From: Bisporella sp. PMI_857
Lineage: Eukaryota; Ascomycota; Leotiomycetes; Helotiales; Helotiaceae
Assembly: GCA_021307315.1 (NCBI GenBank)
Contig: JAJSPD010000179.1
Location: 1-33,228 of the forward strand
Length of the DNA: 33,228 bases
Direction: 5' to 3'
The notes beneath the pieces were generated by a model. The model was given only the letters and a program-made list of their open reading frames with translations. It searched no databases and was not told the origin of the DNA. Of the stretch, positions 20,428 through 29,432 are shown piece by piece. The position numbers and the translations under genes are program-made. Numbering within the stretch: position 1 is the first letter of the stretch; each line of letters begins with the position of its first letter.

Positions 20428-21006
20428 TTAGCAATATAGTTTATTTTGTTATACTCGTAACGTTTTACTTTTTAGTGAAAAGCAGCGTCTAGTCTATTCT
20501 ATACATACCGTACTCACCAACAAACCCCAAGCCCAGCTATTTAGGCCCAAGGCTACCCCACACGTTACAACGCCATACTTTTTCCACGCTCAAATTTACA
20601 GCAAAGAAAAGCAAGCTTTCAATTATAGTAAATTAAAGCTGCGAAATACGGTTTCTAAAAGCTCAATTAAGAAAAGTTAAACTAAAAAAACGAATAAAAG
20701 TTAAAACTAGTCTAAATTTGAAGTTTGCGGATATTACTAAAATCAAAACGGTTTAATTAGCTGCAAAAAAAGCTATAACTATAGAAAATAATTAAAAAAA
20801 AGTCTAATAAATTTTATTCTACTTTGGATTGTATTGAAATTGAGTAGTTGTTTAATTATTTTAATTTTCGTGAAGTTGATTGTCGCCTATTTCAGTGATC
20901 CAAATGGGATACACGGACTTATAAACTTAATATTTCATGTCATTTTTAGTTTGACTCTGTAAATACTATAAACATAAATACTATAGACAAGCTATTATAA
21001 ATTCTA
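20428..21006. other. Gene-free stretch with a possible second LTR end and AT-rich DNA
   Basis: Bases 20500-20569 read, on the minus strand, as TGTAACGTGTGGGGTAGCC and onward, which resembles the start of another LTR; no matching end or target duplication was found. The 20575-20629 repeat follows, then AT-rich decayed DNA to the esterase stop codon. Confidence 0.4.
20575..20629. repeat. 55-bp direct repeat, second copy
   Basis: Matches 19858-19913 with scattered, mostly C/T and A/G, differences and keeps the AAAGCAAGCTTT palindrome. Confidence 0.7.
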
Positions 21007-23739
21007 TTAGTTAATATTAATCTCGGATATAGACCACCATCCTCCATCACTACCCGTTTGATATATACGGATATAGCGAGTAAGCTGCTGTTGAAAGGAT
21101 ATAGTCGTTACTAAAGATCCTACTCCAGTAGCTACAGGGCTACTCCAGTTGATTCCGTCATTTGAAACAACTACCTCGTAGCCTCGGGGGTAGTCATTTG
21201 CAGACGTTCCGGCATCCAGGATGACTTGATGAAATATCTTAGGCGAGCCTAGGTCTACCTGAAACCACTGACCTGGAAACTGGGGTGCTCCACTCGCCCA
21301 GCGCGAGTTCAAGTCCCCATCCACTACATTGCTAACAGGTGCATAGTCTGGAGTAGCCAATGCTGACATCACCCATTCAGCACGATTTAATGGCAAGCCG
21401 TCATGGAAAACTAATTCGGATAGTTGGACGCCGGCAGAAGTGCCGCTAGCATTAGCGAGAATGTTCAGCCGATAGTATGCATAAAATGCAGAATTGGAAA
21501 ACGAGTAAATCTTGGCTTGGGACCGGGCAGGGAATGTCTCACTTGTCCGTGTGTCCAATGTTGTCCAGATATTACCTGTGTTTGACCCTTCCAGGAGCCA
21601 GCTAGTCGGGTCACGTTCAGGAACATCACTGGCACTGATGATACCATAGGCAATAATATTTTTGGTATTTTTAGTACCATAGCTGAATCCAAGCCATGCG
21701 GAGACTACACTGGGGGCGACCCACTTTGAAGAAGTCAAACTATCAAACGCATGGGCTGCTGTCTCTCCACTAGGGTTATCCGTGCTAGCGGAAGCCCCCA
21801 AACCCAACACAGACGCAGATGGGGACGATGCAGGCCCTGGGCCAACTTCGTTAACTCCTATCACCTGATAGAAGTAGGTTGTTCCATTGATAGGGTACTT
21901 GTCGCGATATGATAACCCACCCAAGTTAGAGGCAATGACAGCATAAGGCCCGGTCTTGGTCCTGGATCGCTGCACCGTGTAATGGACGCTACCTATGGCA
22001 GTCCATTGAATGAATATCGAACCCGCCTGAGCCGTTGCTGTTACGATGGGCGCTGAGTTGACCTGAAAGTACGCCCGCACAGATGAGTACGAAGTCTTCA
22101 AAGTTGCCACGGTCGAGCTGCTCTCCGTCGAAGCCAGCGCTGCCACGTCCCCTCCCCAGTGATGGAAGAGGTAACCTGCCGGGACAATAGCCTGGATGGA
22201 ATTGGCTTTGGGAATGGTGTATGATTCGAAACCGCCAGAGCCACTATTTACACTCAACTGGTATACCGGGTCGTTGCGAACCGAGCCTGCAGGCAATCCA
22301 TTAATAACGATACCGTTCGAGTCGGTGATTTTGGCATAGAGATTGCACGTTGGATTGGTTTCCCAGCCATACCGCACATAAACCGGTGCGGGAACACTGG
22401 AGCTTGAGACCGATACGGTGTTGTAACTCGTTATACGAGCGTTGGCAAAGTAGAACAACCGATCCGCACCAGCTAAGGCAAACCCGTTCAATGTGCCAGA
22501 GGTAAGCTGCTGCACCGGGGCAAGCAGCGCCGTGGGATCTTTCTGACCGACCATTAGACCGGCGCCGACGTTGCTAAAAGTGCAGCTCATCGTGCCGCTA
22601 GATGGGCTGGCTGTGGTCATGACAGGTCCTTGGCCGGTGGCATTGGTCCGCCCATAGAGCAGATTTGCAGCGGCCCACGACGTCCTGAGGCCAACATCTT
22701 GCTTGTTTCTCGGGTGCAATTCACCTTCGCCAATGTCGATGATGCTAACAATACGACTGCGGGAGGCGTCACTGGCAACGACCTGGCTCTGAGCCTCACG
22801 AATCTCGGCATATCCATGAGCCTCAACCGGCGCTACTTGTCTGACTCCAGTATTAGCCAACTGGATGACGATAAAGGGCAGATTTGGCTGGCCAAAAAGT
22901 GTACGCCAGTCGCTGAGAAGTGCTGTTAAAATGCGTCCGTATCGTGGGCCATGGCCAGAATCAAACTCGCCTTGATACCAGACCACCGCCTTGATACGGA
23001 AGCGTGCCAGCGGGGCAATCAGTCCATTATACAAGCCAGAAATGGTGTCAATTGTGACAGGTTGCACTGCTTGGTTGAAGATAGTCTCTGAATAATCCGC
23101 AATTTTTAGAGCCGTCCCTGGAGCCACCCACCCCTCGATGCGTGTGCCACCCCACGGCGCTGAAAGGATCCCTATTGGCACGCCCTGCTGTTTGACGATT
23201 TCCCGCGCTGAATAATATCCAACGGCGCTGAAATAACCTGTGTTGGCAGGATTTGCTTGAAGCCATGTGCCGCCAGTGAGGGTTTCCTCCGGATTTAGTG
23301 ACGGCACCTGGGGGACCGTAAACATACGGATATTAGGGTAGTTCGCTGATTCGGCAGCTTCGGTGGTGGCGTTGTACGCAAAATTGACGTTGAGGTCCAT
23401 ATTTGACTGGCCGGAACAGAGAAGTACATCGCCCATCATTACGTTGTTGAATGTTGCACTTTGAGGTCCGGTTACTTGCAACATATACGGCCCGCCAACC
23501 GGGAATGGACCAACGGCAACCTGCCAGAGACCATCTGAGCCAGCAACAGTAGTGCTAGTCTGTCCATTAATTGATACTGTGACGCTGGCACTAGCTGTTG
23601 TCCAACCCCACACATCAACCGAAGCATCACGTTGAAGTACCATGTTGCTCGAGAACAGCTGGTGAACGAATGGCTTGGCCTGCACCGAACAGATGGCGTA
23701 TAGCAGTAGCCATAAAGCCCTAAGAATGGAGAATTCCAT
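21007..23739 (-). CDS. Secreted sialate O-acetylesterase-like SGNH hydrolase with InlB-like, FN3 and two discoidin-like domains
   Basis: An intronless gene of 910 codons, predicted to remove O-acetyl groups from sugars such as sialic acids or cell-wall glycans outside the cell. Residues 1-21 are a signal peptide (ILRALWLLLYAICSVQA). The SASA/SGNH core spans about 24-450: catalytic Ser112 in CSGQSNM, VVWYQGE at 252-258, and DIGEGELHPRNKQD at 335-348 with the likely catalytic His342. Next come an InlB B-repeat-like segment (520-560, FHHWGGD), a fibronectin type III domain (563-643) and two F5/8 type C (CBM32-like) domains (about 645-780 and 785-910). The start at 23739 is chosen because the signal peptide begins there and a TATA box lies at 23862-23869. 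The longer frame from 23883 would start upstream of that box. The domain order is bacterial in style and the gene has more GC than its flanks, so transfer from bacteria is plausible. Confidence 0.85.
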   Translation of the reverse strand: MEFSILRALWLLLYAICSVQAKPFVHQLFSSNMVLQRDASVDVWGWTTASASVTVSINGQTSTTVAGSDGLWQVAVGPFPVGGPYMLQVTGPQSATFNNVMMGDVLLCSGQSNMDLNVNFAYNATTEAAESANYPNIRMFTVPQVPSLNPEETLTGGTWLQANPANTGYFSAVGYYSAREIVKQQGVPIGILSAPWGGTRIEGWVAPGTALKIADYSETIFNQAVQPVTIDTISGLYNGLIAPLARFRIKAVVWYQGEFDSGHGPRYGRILTALLSDWRTLFGQPNLPFIVIQLANTGVRQVAPVEAHGYAEIREAQSQVVASDASRSRIVSIIDIGEGELHPRNKQDVGLRTSWAAANLLYGRTNATGQGPVMTTASPSSGTMSCTFSNVGAGLMVGQKDPTALLAPVQQLTSGTLNGFALAGADRLFYFANARITSYNTVSVSSSSVPAPVYVRYGWETNPTCNLYAKITDSNGIVINGLPAGSVRNDPVYQLSVNSGSGGFESYTIPKANSIQAIVPAGYLFHHWGGDVAALASTESSSTVATLKTSYSSVRAYFQVNSAPIVTATAQAGSIFIQWTAIGSVHYTVQRSRTKTGPYAVIASNLGGLSYRDKYPINGTTYFYQVIGVNEVGPGPASSPSASVLGLGASASTDNPSGETAAHAFDSLTSSKWVAPSVVSAWLGFSYGTKNTKNIIAYGIISASDVPERDPTSWLLEGSNTGNIWTTLDTRTSETFPARSQAKIYSFSNSAFYAYYRLNILANASGTSAGVQLSELVFHDGLPLNRAEWVMSALATPDYAPVSNVVDGDLNSRWASGAPQFPGQWFQVDLGSPKIFHQVILDAGTSANDYPRGYEVVVSNDGINWSSPVATGVGSLVTTISFQQQLTRYIRIYQTGSDGGWWSISEININ

Positions 23740-23861
23740 GATGACTATTGTGAGCAGGCAGACTAGCACAGTCGGGAAGCGGGATATTTGAGCGCGCAAA
23801 TGACGATATTCCTGAATTCTGGCTGTTGACCTGTATACAATGGGAGGACGACTGGTATTAT

Positions 23862-23869
23862 TATTTATA
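23862..23869 (-). promoter_or_regulatory. TATA box of the esterase gene
   Basis: On the minus strand GTATAAATAATA, about 125 bp upstream of the ATG at 23739. The distance fits a fungal core promoter. Confidence 0.5.
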
Positions 23870-23883
23870 CATTTTGATTGCAT

Positions 23884-24947
23884 TCAGTACTGATTAAAGT
23901 CCACTCTGCTGAATTTATGGCTAAGCATAGGCGCCACGCCTGGTAGCTTACATATACAGGATAGTGCGCTGTATATCAAATGAAAATTTACATTCTTTTA
24001 AGCTAAATCTGCCAAGCAAAAGGAAGCACGGAAACAAACTATTCCCAAACTAAACATTGCTGGATTCTCCACACATTAGATTGGCTTAGTAGATGACGGG
24101 GGATGGTTTTGATTAGAGCAGTATAATATTCTATAGGGTTTGGAAATAAATGGGGCGATTAGACGTCAGCTCTCCTGTGTTCCAGGGGTGTCAAAGCCTC
24201 TGCTTAACAAGGGGCTGCGTTCCGCTGACATGGCACGCTCCTAAGCCACCACTTCATATAAAGCCATTTTTAAAACTCAAAGCCACTAATTTTAACCATT
24301 ATTAAAAAGTCTGCCTCCATATTCCGAAATCAAGTTCCCTTTTAAGAAATTGACTAAAAGGAGAACCACGGAAATGTTGTTGGTGAGGATCAGAGATATG
24401 ATATGTAACGACACTAGTGTAGTTAGCAATGCTATTCTTCAAATGCTTGTTTGACTAGAAAGCACTTGAATTTAATAAGACTTGTAAGAATATAAAAAAC
24501 TTTTTGCGTGTGGAAGTTGCTATATCCCCTTGACCGATGGAACCCTTATAATGCTGCATGTTATCGTTGCAAGGTCTGCACTCACGTGATAATCCCTAAA
24601 ATCCAGCATATGCATCGGTTTAGGAGATATTGAGCCATGTGGGTATTACACTGATGTACTTCGTATTTGCAGATTAGCTGTCTAACACTGCTCGGGTAAT
24701 ACTGTATCTTTTACCCCTGCCATGCAGACAAGAAAACGCCAGTCAGCCTTGATTCTAAGTTTTCACTAACACGAAAAATTAATAGATGTTTTACGAGGAA
24801 TTTTGTTGTTGTTTTAGCCACCTCCTAGTTTCTAATAACCCTTTCATTTCGTTTCACCACTTCCTCATTCAGGCTTAAAATGCTGTACTCGTATGTTTTC
24901 TTTTCCCACCAATCCGTGCCCAAACACAGTTTTTTTAAAAGAGTATA
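23884..24947. other. Intergenic region right of the esterase
   Basis: No gene is supported. A CACGTGAT site lies near 24585. The remainder is moderately AT-rich with only short ORFs, including one at 24825-25061 that simply reads across the palindromic element. Confidence 0.5.
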
Positions 24948-25032
24948 CAGTCCGAACTGGATATTTCGGAACTCTCGGTTCCATGCCTGTGTTCCGATAT
25001 AAGGAGTTCCGAAATATCCAGGTCGGACTGTA
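24946..25032. mobile_element. Short palindromic MITE with TA target duplication
   Basis: CAGTCCGAACTGGATATTTC at 24948 is mirrored by GAAATATCCAGGTCGGACTG ending at 25030, with 27-bp arms (one mismatch) around a 29-bp centre. Both ends are flanked by TA (extended GTATA/TATAC). CAGT ends with TA duplication fit a Tc1/mariner-pogo-derived MITE of 83 bp. Confidence 0.75.
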
Positions 25033-25035
25033 TAC

Positions 25036-25389
25036 GCTGTAAAATTCCAGTGGAACATCATATAATATTAATTACAAGTACGGGGCCAATGTATGCCCCT
25101 TGATTACACTCGAAATCCAATTACAAGGAAAATTCACTACTGCCCACATGCCATACCGGCATTTCTAGCCCCATGTCACACCAGTCTATGGATATAACCG
25201 TGGAAGTAATGCCTACTGTCCCGGTACCGTCCCCCCTGAAGTAAGGGCATATGCCACCCACACGCCACTACAGGCATAACACCTGCCTACTTGCGACTAG
25301 TTCCAGCAGAGTGTCAGCTACACGTATTTATAGCTATATCGTCGTCGAAGTAACGCCCACCAGCCCAGTGCCTCCTGGTTGGTTACGAC
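25036..25389. other. Intergenic region and promoter area of the DUF1996 gene
   Basis: No ORF is supported. The last 300 bases are GC-richer and contain scattered short words such as CCCAC and GCCTAC without clear structure. A TATA box follows at 25390. Confidence 0.4.
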
Positions 25390-25395
25390 TATAAA
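25390..25395 (+). promoter_or_regulatory. TATA box of the DUF1996/WSC gene
   Basis: ACTATAAAGG, 121 bp before the ATG at 25511, followed by a CT-rich leader. Confidence 0.55.
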
Positions 25396-25510
25396 GGACC
25401 CTGCCTGCCGTTCGTTGTATATTATACTCCCCACACTCTACAATTATTGGGAGTTTTCAATATCGCAGTGGCTTGTCATTCCTTTCGGCTTCCGCACACA
25501 CCCTTTCAAC

Positions 25511-27371
25511 ATGCTCTTCAGCTATCTTTACTTTTTTGTTTGCACCTTGTCAGCTTTTCTCCTTGAGTCTCAAAAAACTTTGTTTATAGGTCGATTAGAT
25601 CCTATTGTTAGTCCCAATGGGTTATCTGGCCATGTCCATAATGTCTTAGGCGGTAGCGCATTTGCTGCTAACGCGACGGACCTCACAACTGGGAAGTGCA
25701 CTACTATGGAAATACCGGACGACCAGAGCGCTTATTGGATATCTCAACTATATGGCCAATGGCCGAATGGGACTTTTTCCCCTTTGAAACCGGTCTATAA
25801 TCGCATCTACTATATCATGGTGGGTCTCCAACTCCAAAATGAACTCCGAAATCTTATAGAATCATAGCAAGATCCTGCTGTCAAAACTTATCCATTTCCT
25901 CCAGGCCTTAAAGTGCTTCTTGGAAGTCCTTCTTCTACAGGGCCGCCAGCTGTTCCATATACACTAGAGTACCTATGCGACCAAGGAGGTGCGGGTGGTT
26001 CTCAAGTACCTCAAGATAAACTTCCGAATTTTGTATGTCACAGGCACCTTCAGTTCCAGGCAAAGCTACCATATTGCTGGGATGGAAAGAATCTCGACTC
26101 TACAGACCACATTTCTCACCTCAGTTACACTACGCCCTGTACGGGAAATTTTCCTATACAGCTTCCACAGCTAAGTATTGAATTTGCCTTTGATTCTACG
26201 CCATTCAGCCCAGACAAAATATTCACGTCCTTCGGTGGTAGCGTCAACACATATGGTCAGTTGATATACTTATCTATTTCATGTCGATACTAACATTAGT
26301 CCTTTTCTAGGCGCCCACGTCGATTTTTTTAGTGGGTGGAAGGGAGATACCCTTGAGCGCGCCATAAACGATCCAACATGTCTGGGGCGCCAGAATATCT
26401 TCGGAGATGGAGAGCAGTGTAAAACCCTACTCGCTCTTCGTGATACTGCTACTGCTAGCCAATGTATAATGTCTAACTACATACCGCAAGAGGACATAGG
26501 ATTGCATGGACCTATTGCTACACTACCCGGCTGCAATCCTCTGTGGACAGTAGAAGGGTCCACCAAACCTGGCTGCACTGTTGCTCCTCCGGTGCCGGGT
26601 CTGGGGCCCGCCTCAGACTTTGTGGACTACTGGCAACAATCGCACAACATTGGCCCTGATTCTGGTCATAATTTAGTACCAGCATACGCGGGATTTAACC
26701 CGGCACCGACTTCTGCGCCGGCACCAACAAGTACGAAAACAACAACTCAACCAACTGCTCTCAGTACCGTCACTGCTCCTGTAGCGACAAGTGTCGTCTG
26801 GAAGAGCCTGGGCTGCTATACCGACGACGTGAATTCAAGAGCACTGGAGAAAGCCGGATCGGTTCGCGGCGGTATGACGGTTGCGGCTTGTCAAGCAGCT
26901 TGCGGAAAACTCGGGTTTGCATTCGCTGGAGTTGAGTATTCTACAGAATGTTGGTGTGGTTCTTCAATTGGTGGTTCTCAGAATAAGGCTACTGATTCTG
27001 GTTGTGACATGATATGTTCTGGCTCTACCGAATACTGTGGTGGTGGCAACAGAATCAATATTTATCAATTAGTACCAGCTTCATCAGTACGCTGGAAGAG
27101 CTTAGGCTGCTACACCGATGCTGCAAGTGCACGAGCACTGGCAATTTCTGCTTCAGTCAGTGGCGGTTTGACACCATCGGCATGCCAAGTAGCTTGTGGA
27201 AAACTCGGGTTTGCATTCGCTGGAGTTGAGTATTCTACAGAATGTTGGTGTGGTTCTTCAATTGGCGGGTCTCAGAAAAAGGCTACTGATTCTGGTTGTG
27301 ACATGATATGTTCTGGCTCTAGCGAATTGTGCGGCGGTGGTAATAGAATAAACATTTATACTCTAAGCTGA
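25511..27371 (+). CDS. Secreted DUF1996 protein with two C-terminal WSC domains (three exons, 585 residues)
   Basis: Exons 25511-25819, 25868-26255 and 26311-27371. A secretion signal (MLFSYLYFFVCTLSAFLL) leads directly into the DUF1996 domain (about residues 28-345). Its hallmarks are LDPIVSPNGLSGHVHNVLGG (29-48), CTTMEIPDDQSAYW (63-76), FPPGLKVLLGS (113-123), LPYCWDGKNLDSTDHISHLS (170-189) and GAHVDFFSGW (233-242). The His pair in HVH may bind metal. A Thr/Pro/Ser linker (363-395) is followed by two WSC domains (about 396-485 and 494-584), which bind surface glycans. The 48-bp and 55-bp introns remove the only stops and restore the family motifs; the second has a perfect TACTAAC branch site. 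There is no GPI tail after the last WSC domain, so the protein is probably released or wall-bound. The leader before LDPIV is shorter than in many relatives, so a missed upstream exon is possible. Confidence 0.88.
25820..25867 (+). other. Intron 1 of the DUF1996/WSC gene
   Basis: 48 bp, donor GTGGGT, acceptor AATCATAG. It contains the stop that would otherwise end the protein after 119 codons. Removal joins IYYIM to QDPAVKTYPFPPGL in phase 0, as expected for DUF1996. Confidence 0.75.
26256..26310 (+). other. Intron 2 of the DUF1996/WSC gene
   Basis: 55 bp, donor GTCAGT, branch TACTAAC at 26288-26294, acceptor TTTTCTAG. Removal gives NTYGAHVDFF in phase 1, matching the family's YGxHxDF motif. 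Confidence 0.9.
26799..27365 (+). repeat. In-frame duplication of the WSC domain (294-bp period)
   Basis: The two WSC-coding stretches are offset by 294 bp (98 codons). A run of about 122 bp (26904-27025 against 27198-27319) has only about 3 differences, while the first third of each domain is clearly more diverged. Confidence 0.85.
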
Positions 27372-28261
27372 AATTATATTGGGCATTAGGGTTATGTGTC
27401 TATTAACGATTGGACTGTACTGTATTAGGACGGACTGGCCTTTTATTAATTTTCGAGTTATCAGTAGGATCATTTTTAACAGAAATTGACGTTGTGTATA
27501 ATTCAATACAATTCGATTCTAGCCAATATATACTACTATCCCGTTGACTAATGTAGAATCCCTAAATTTTGAGAGTATGCTTCAAGTTTGATTATTAGTA
27601 GCTGAGCTTGCTACTATCAAGGGGAGTTGGGTTAAAGCGCCTTGGATATGATCCTCGTAGACATTAATCGACAAACCGTAAAGGTTGGGCAGAGTTATAA
27701 TTAAGTCTCCGTCATTATTTTGACGGCAATCCCTTGTAGTGCAACGAACTCGGCCCGACTACAAGGGCTGACCTCAAAAACATTATGATAGTGAAGACCC
27801 TTCATGAAGCTCCAAGATTGTGAAGTCGAATCTCTAGATCCCCGTTGTCGTTAATGAACAGGACGTCGATTCGCATGGGCGGTGGTCAGCTGTGAGTTCA
27901 GCCAGAGGTCTGCTGCCATCTGGCCTACTCGTAGCCCATGCAAACCTTCCAAAGCTGTCATGAAGGATCAAACTGGCCTCCAAGCAGCAAGATCCGAGAA
28001 TATAACATCAGTGACAAGCTCAAGTTTGCACCCTTTATCGCTGAAGCTCATGGCCCCGCCGTAAGCCCGCCGCATGTTTTTAAGCATGTTTTTAAGCTAA
28101 CTAATTGTGGGCATTGTATCCCTTCGTCTGGCAAGCCAGGTACACGCTAGCAAGGGGGTGTTGGCCAATAGAAATTGTACCTAATTATACATAATTTGAA
28201 CGAGAATCTACTTCCAATCACTTAAGGGGGTAGAGCAGCTTGTGCCAACCTTGTCATTGCA
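27372..28261. other. Intergenic region with a GC-richer block
   Basis: Bases 27600-28150 are GC-richer than their surroundings and hold ORFs of up to 70 codons (such as 27938-28150, with KIREYNISDKLKFAPFIAEAHG). I do not recognise any of them, and upstream stops break the frame. The block could be the remains of a gene. Confidence 0.35.
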
Positions 28262-28723
28262 TACAGTTACCCACCAGAAGTCTTCGCGGTTTTGTGATTT
28301 TACACCAAAAGTCACGTATTATAGCATTGAAATAATTAACGAATTAGCCACAAAACAGTAAAATTTTATATATAAAACTTGTTTATATTTAAGTTAACTA
28401 ATATTTTTTATTTTTTATTGTGATTTAATCTTTATTACTATAGCAATACAAGGCGAAAAAGTTGAGGAGTCGCAAAATTTAGCCAATTTACACCAAAATT
28501 CGTGTAAATTTCAACTTTTGTAAATTAAACACTCTAGAACTTTGTAAGCTTAAAATAATCAAATAAAGTTTATTAGTAAACTAAAGTTGAATTATTAAAA
28601 ATATTATTGGCTGTTAATATTAAATTTAGTTGTAGTATAATATTATTGAGTAAATTGGCTGCAAAAAGGGCGAGTTTTGGTGTAAAATTGCGAGAACGCG
28701 AAGACTTTTGGACTAGTACTGTA
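28262..28723. mobile_element. 458-bp TIR element (mariner/pogo-type MITE) with TA target duplication
   Basis: Starts CAGTTACCCACCAGAAGTC at 28264 and ends with the degenerate inverse at 28721, with terminal inverted repeats of about 50 bp. They share AAGTCTTCGCG and ATTTTACACCAAAA. TA flanks both ends (28262-28263 and 28722-28723). The interior is strongly AT-rich with no ORF, as in a RIP-altered, internally deleted DNA transposon. Confidence 0.8.
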
Positions 28724-29432
28724 CCCTGCAATCTACAAAATTTACCCCATTAAATGAGTCCCAGAGTTTACGATTACAAGGTTTCATGCATGCAAGAGGC
28801 CATTCCATATTCTACTTTGAGATTGGCTAATACTGTTGATAAAACATACGACTAGGTATTCGTTGGACGGAAAGATTTATGTGGGCTGTGGACACGCGGA
28901 TAATACAAAGCTACGGGTATCGGGTATTCACAGGCAAAGGGATCCGCTTTGGAGACCCACATATTACTAGCGACATTTCCCATCATCTTTGTCTTGAGAC
29001 AGAGAGACAGGGAGACTCTCACCTTTCTGTCAACAACCACCCCTGAATCATAGAAATCTCCAAACTCAACGAGACTATTGTCAGCTGGAGCTCATTAGGC
29101 ACGGGCGCTATCGTCGTTTAAGACCTAAGATGGGTTAAACTGCCGATTAAAGCAGCATCATTCCCCGTATCTCAATGCCGGAGTGGTGATTGATTGGCTC
29201 AGCGTACTACTACTAGGATATTTCCAGCTTGGATGACTGCATGGGCAATTTCAGCTCTTTTTTTTTCATACTGCAAGAGATTATTCTGGCTTTGGTTCAT
29301 AACGCCGTATGCTTACAGTGTTGCAACATATGATTGTTTCCACCTCGATCATTCTAAGTATCTCAATTTAGAAAACTCAACAGTTGGATCTCCCGTTGAC
29401 TTTCGACGCCGAAAGCTTGATCTCGTTCGACA
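28724..29432. other. Intergenic region and promoter area of the ligase gene
   Basis: No gene is supported. A reversed CCAAT motif (ATTGG) lies at about 29192-29196. No clear TATA box is seen before the ATG at 29433. ORFs here are short and do not match known motifs. Confidence 0.45.

Noticed and set aside
21465..23266. ORFs of 60-100 codons overlapping the esterase in other frames
   Set aside because: They are shadows of the long, motif-containing esterase frame and have no features of their own.
23740..23883. Upstream in-frame extension of the esterase to a Met at 23883
   Set aside because: It would place the signal peptide 49 residues inside the protein and start upstream of the TATA box at 23862-23869.
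24825..25061. 78-codon minus-strand ORF
   Set aside because: It spans the palindromic MITE and its codons follow from the inverted repeat.
29194..29432. Longer ligase start from the ORF beginning near 29194
   Set aside because: That ORF is in another frame. The family N-terminus MVFKATKYIP starts at 29433 and splices correctly into the downstream exons.
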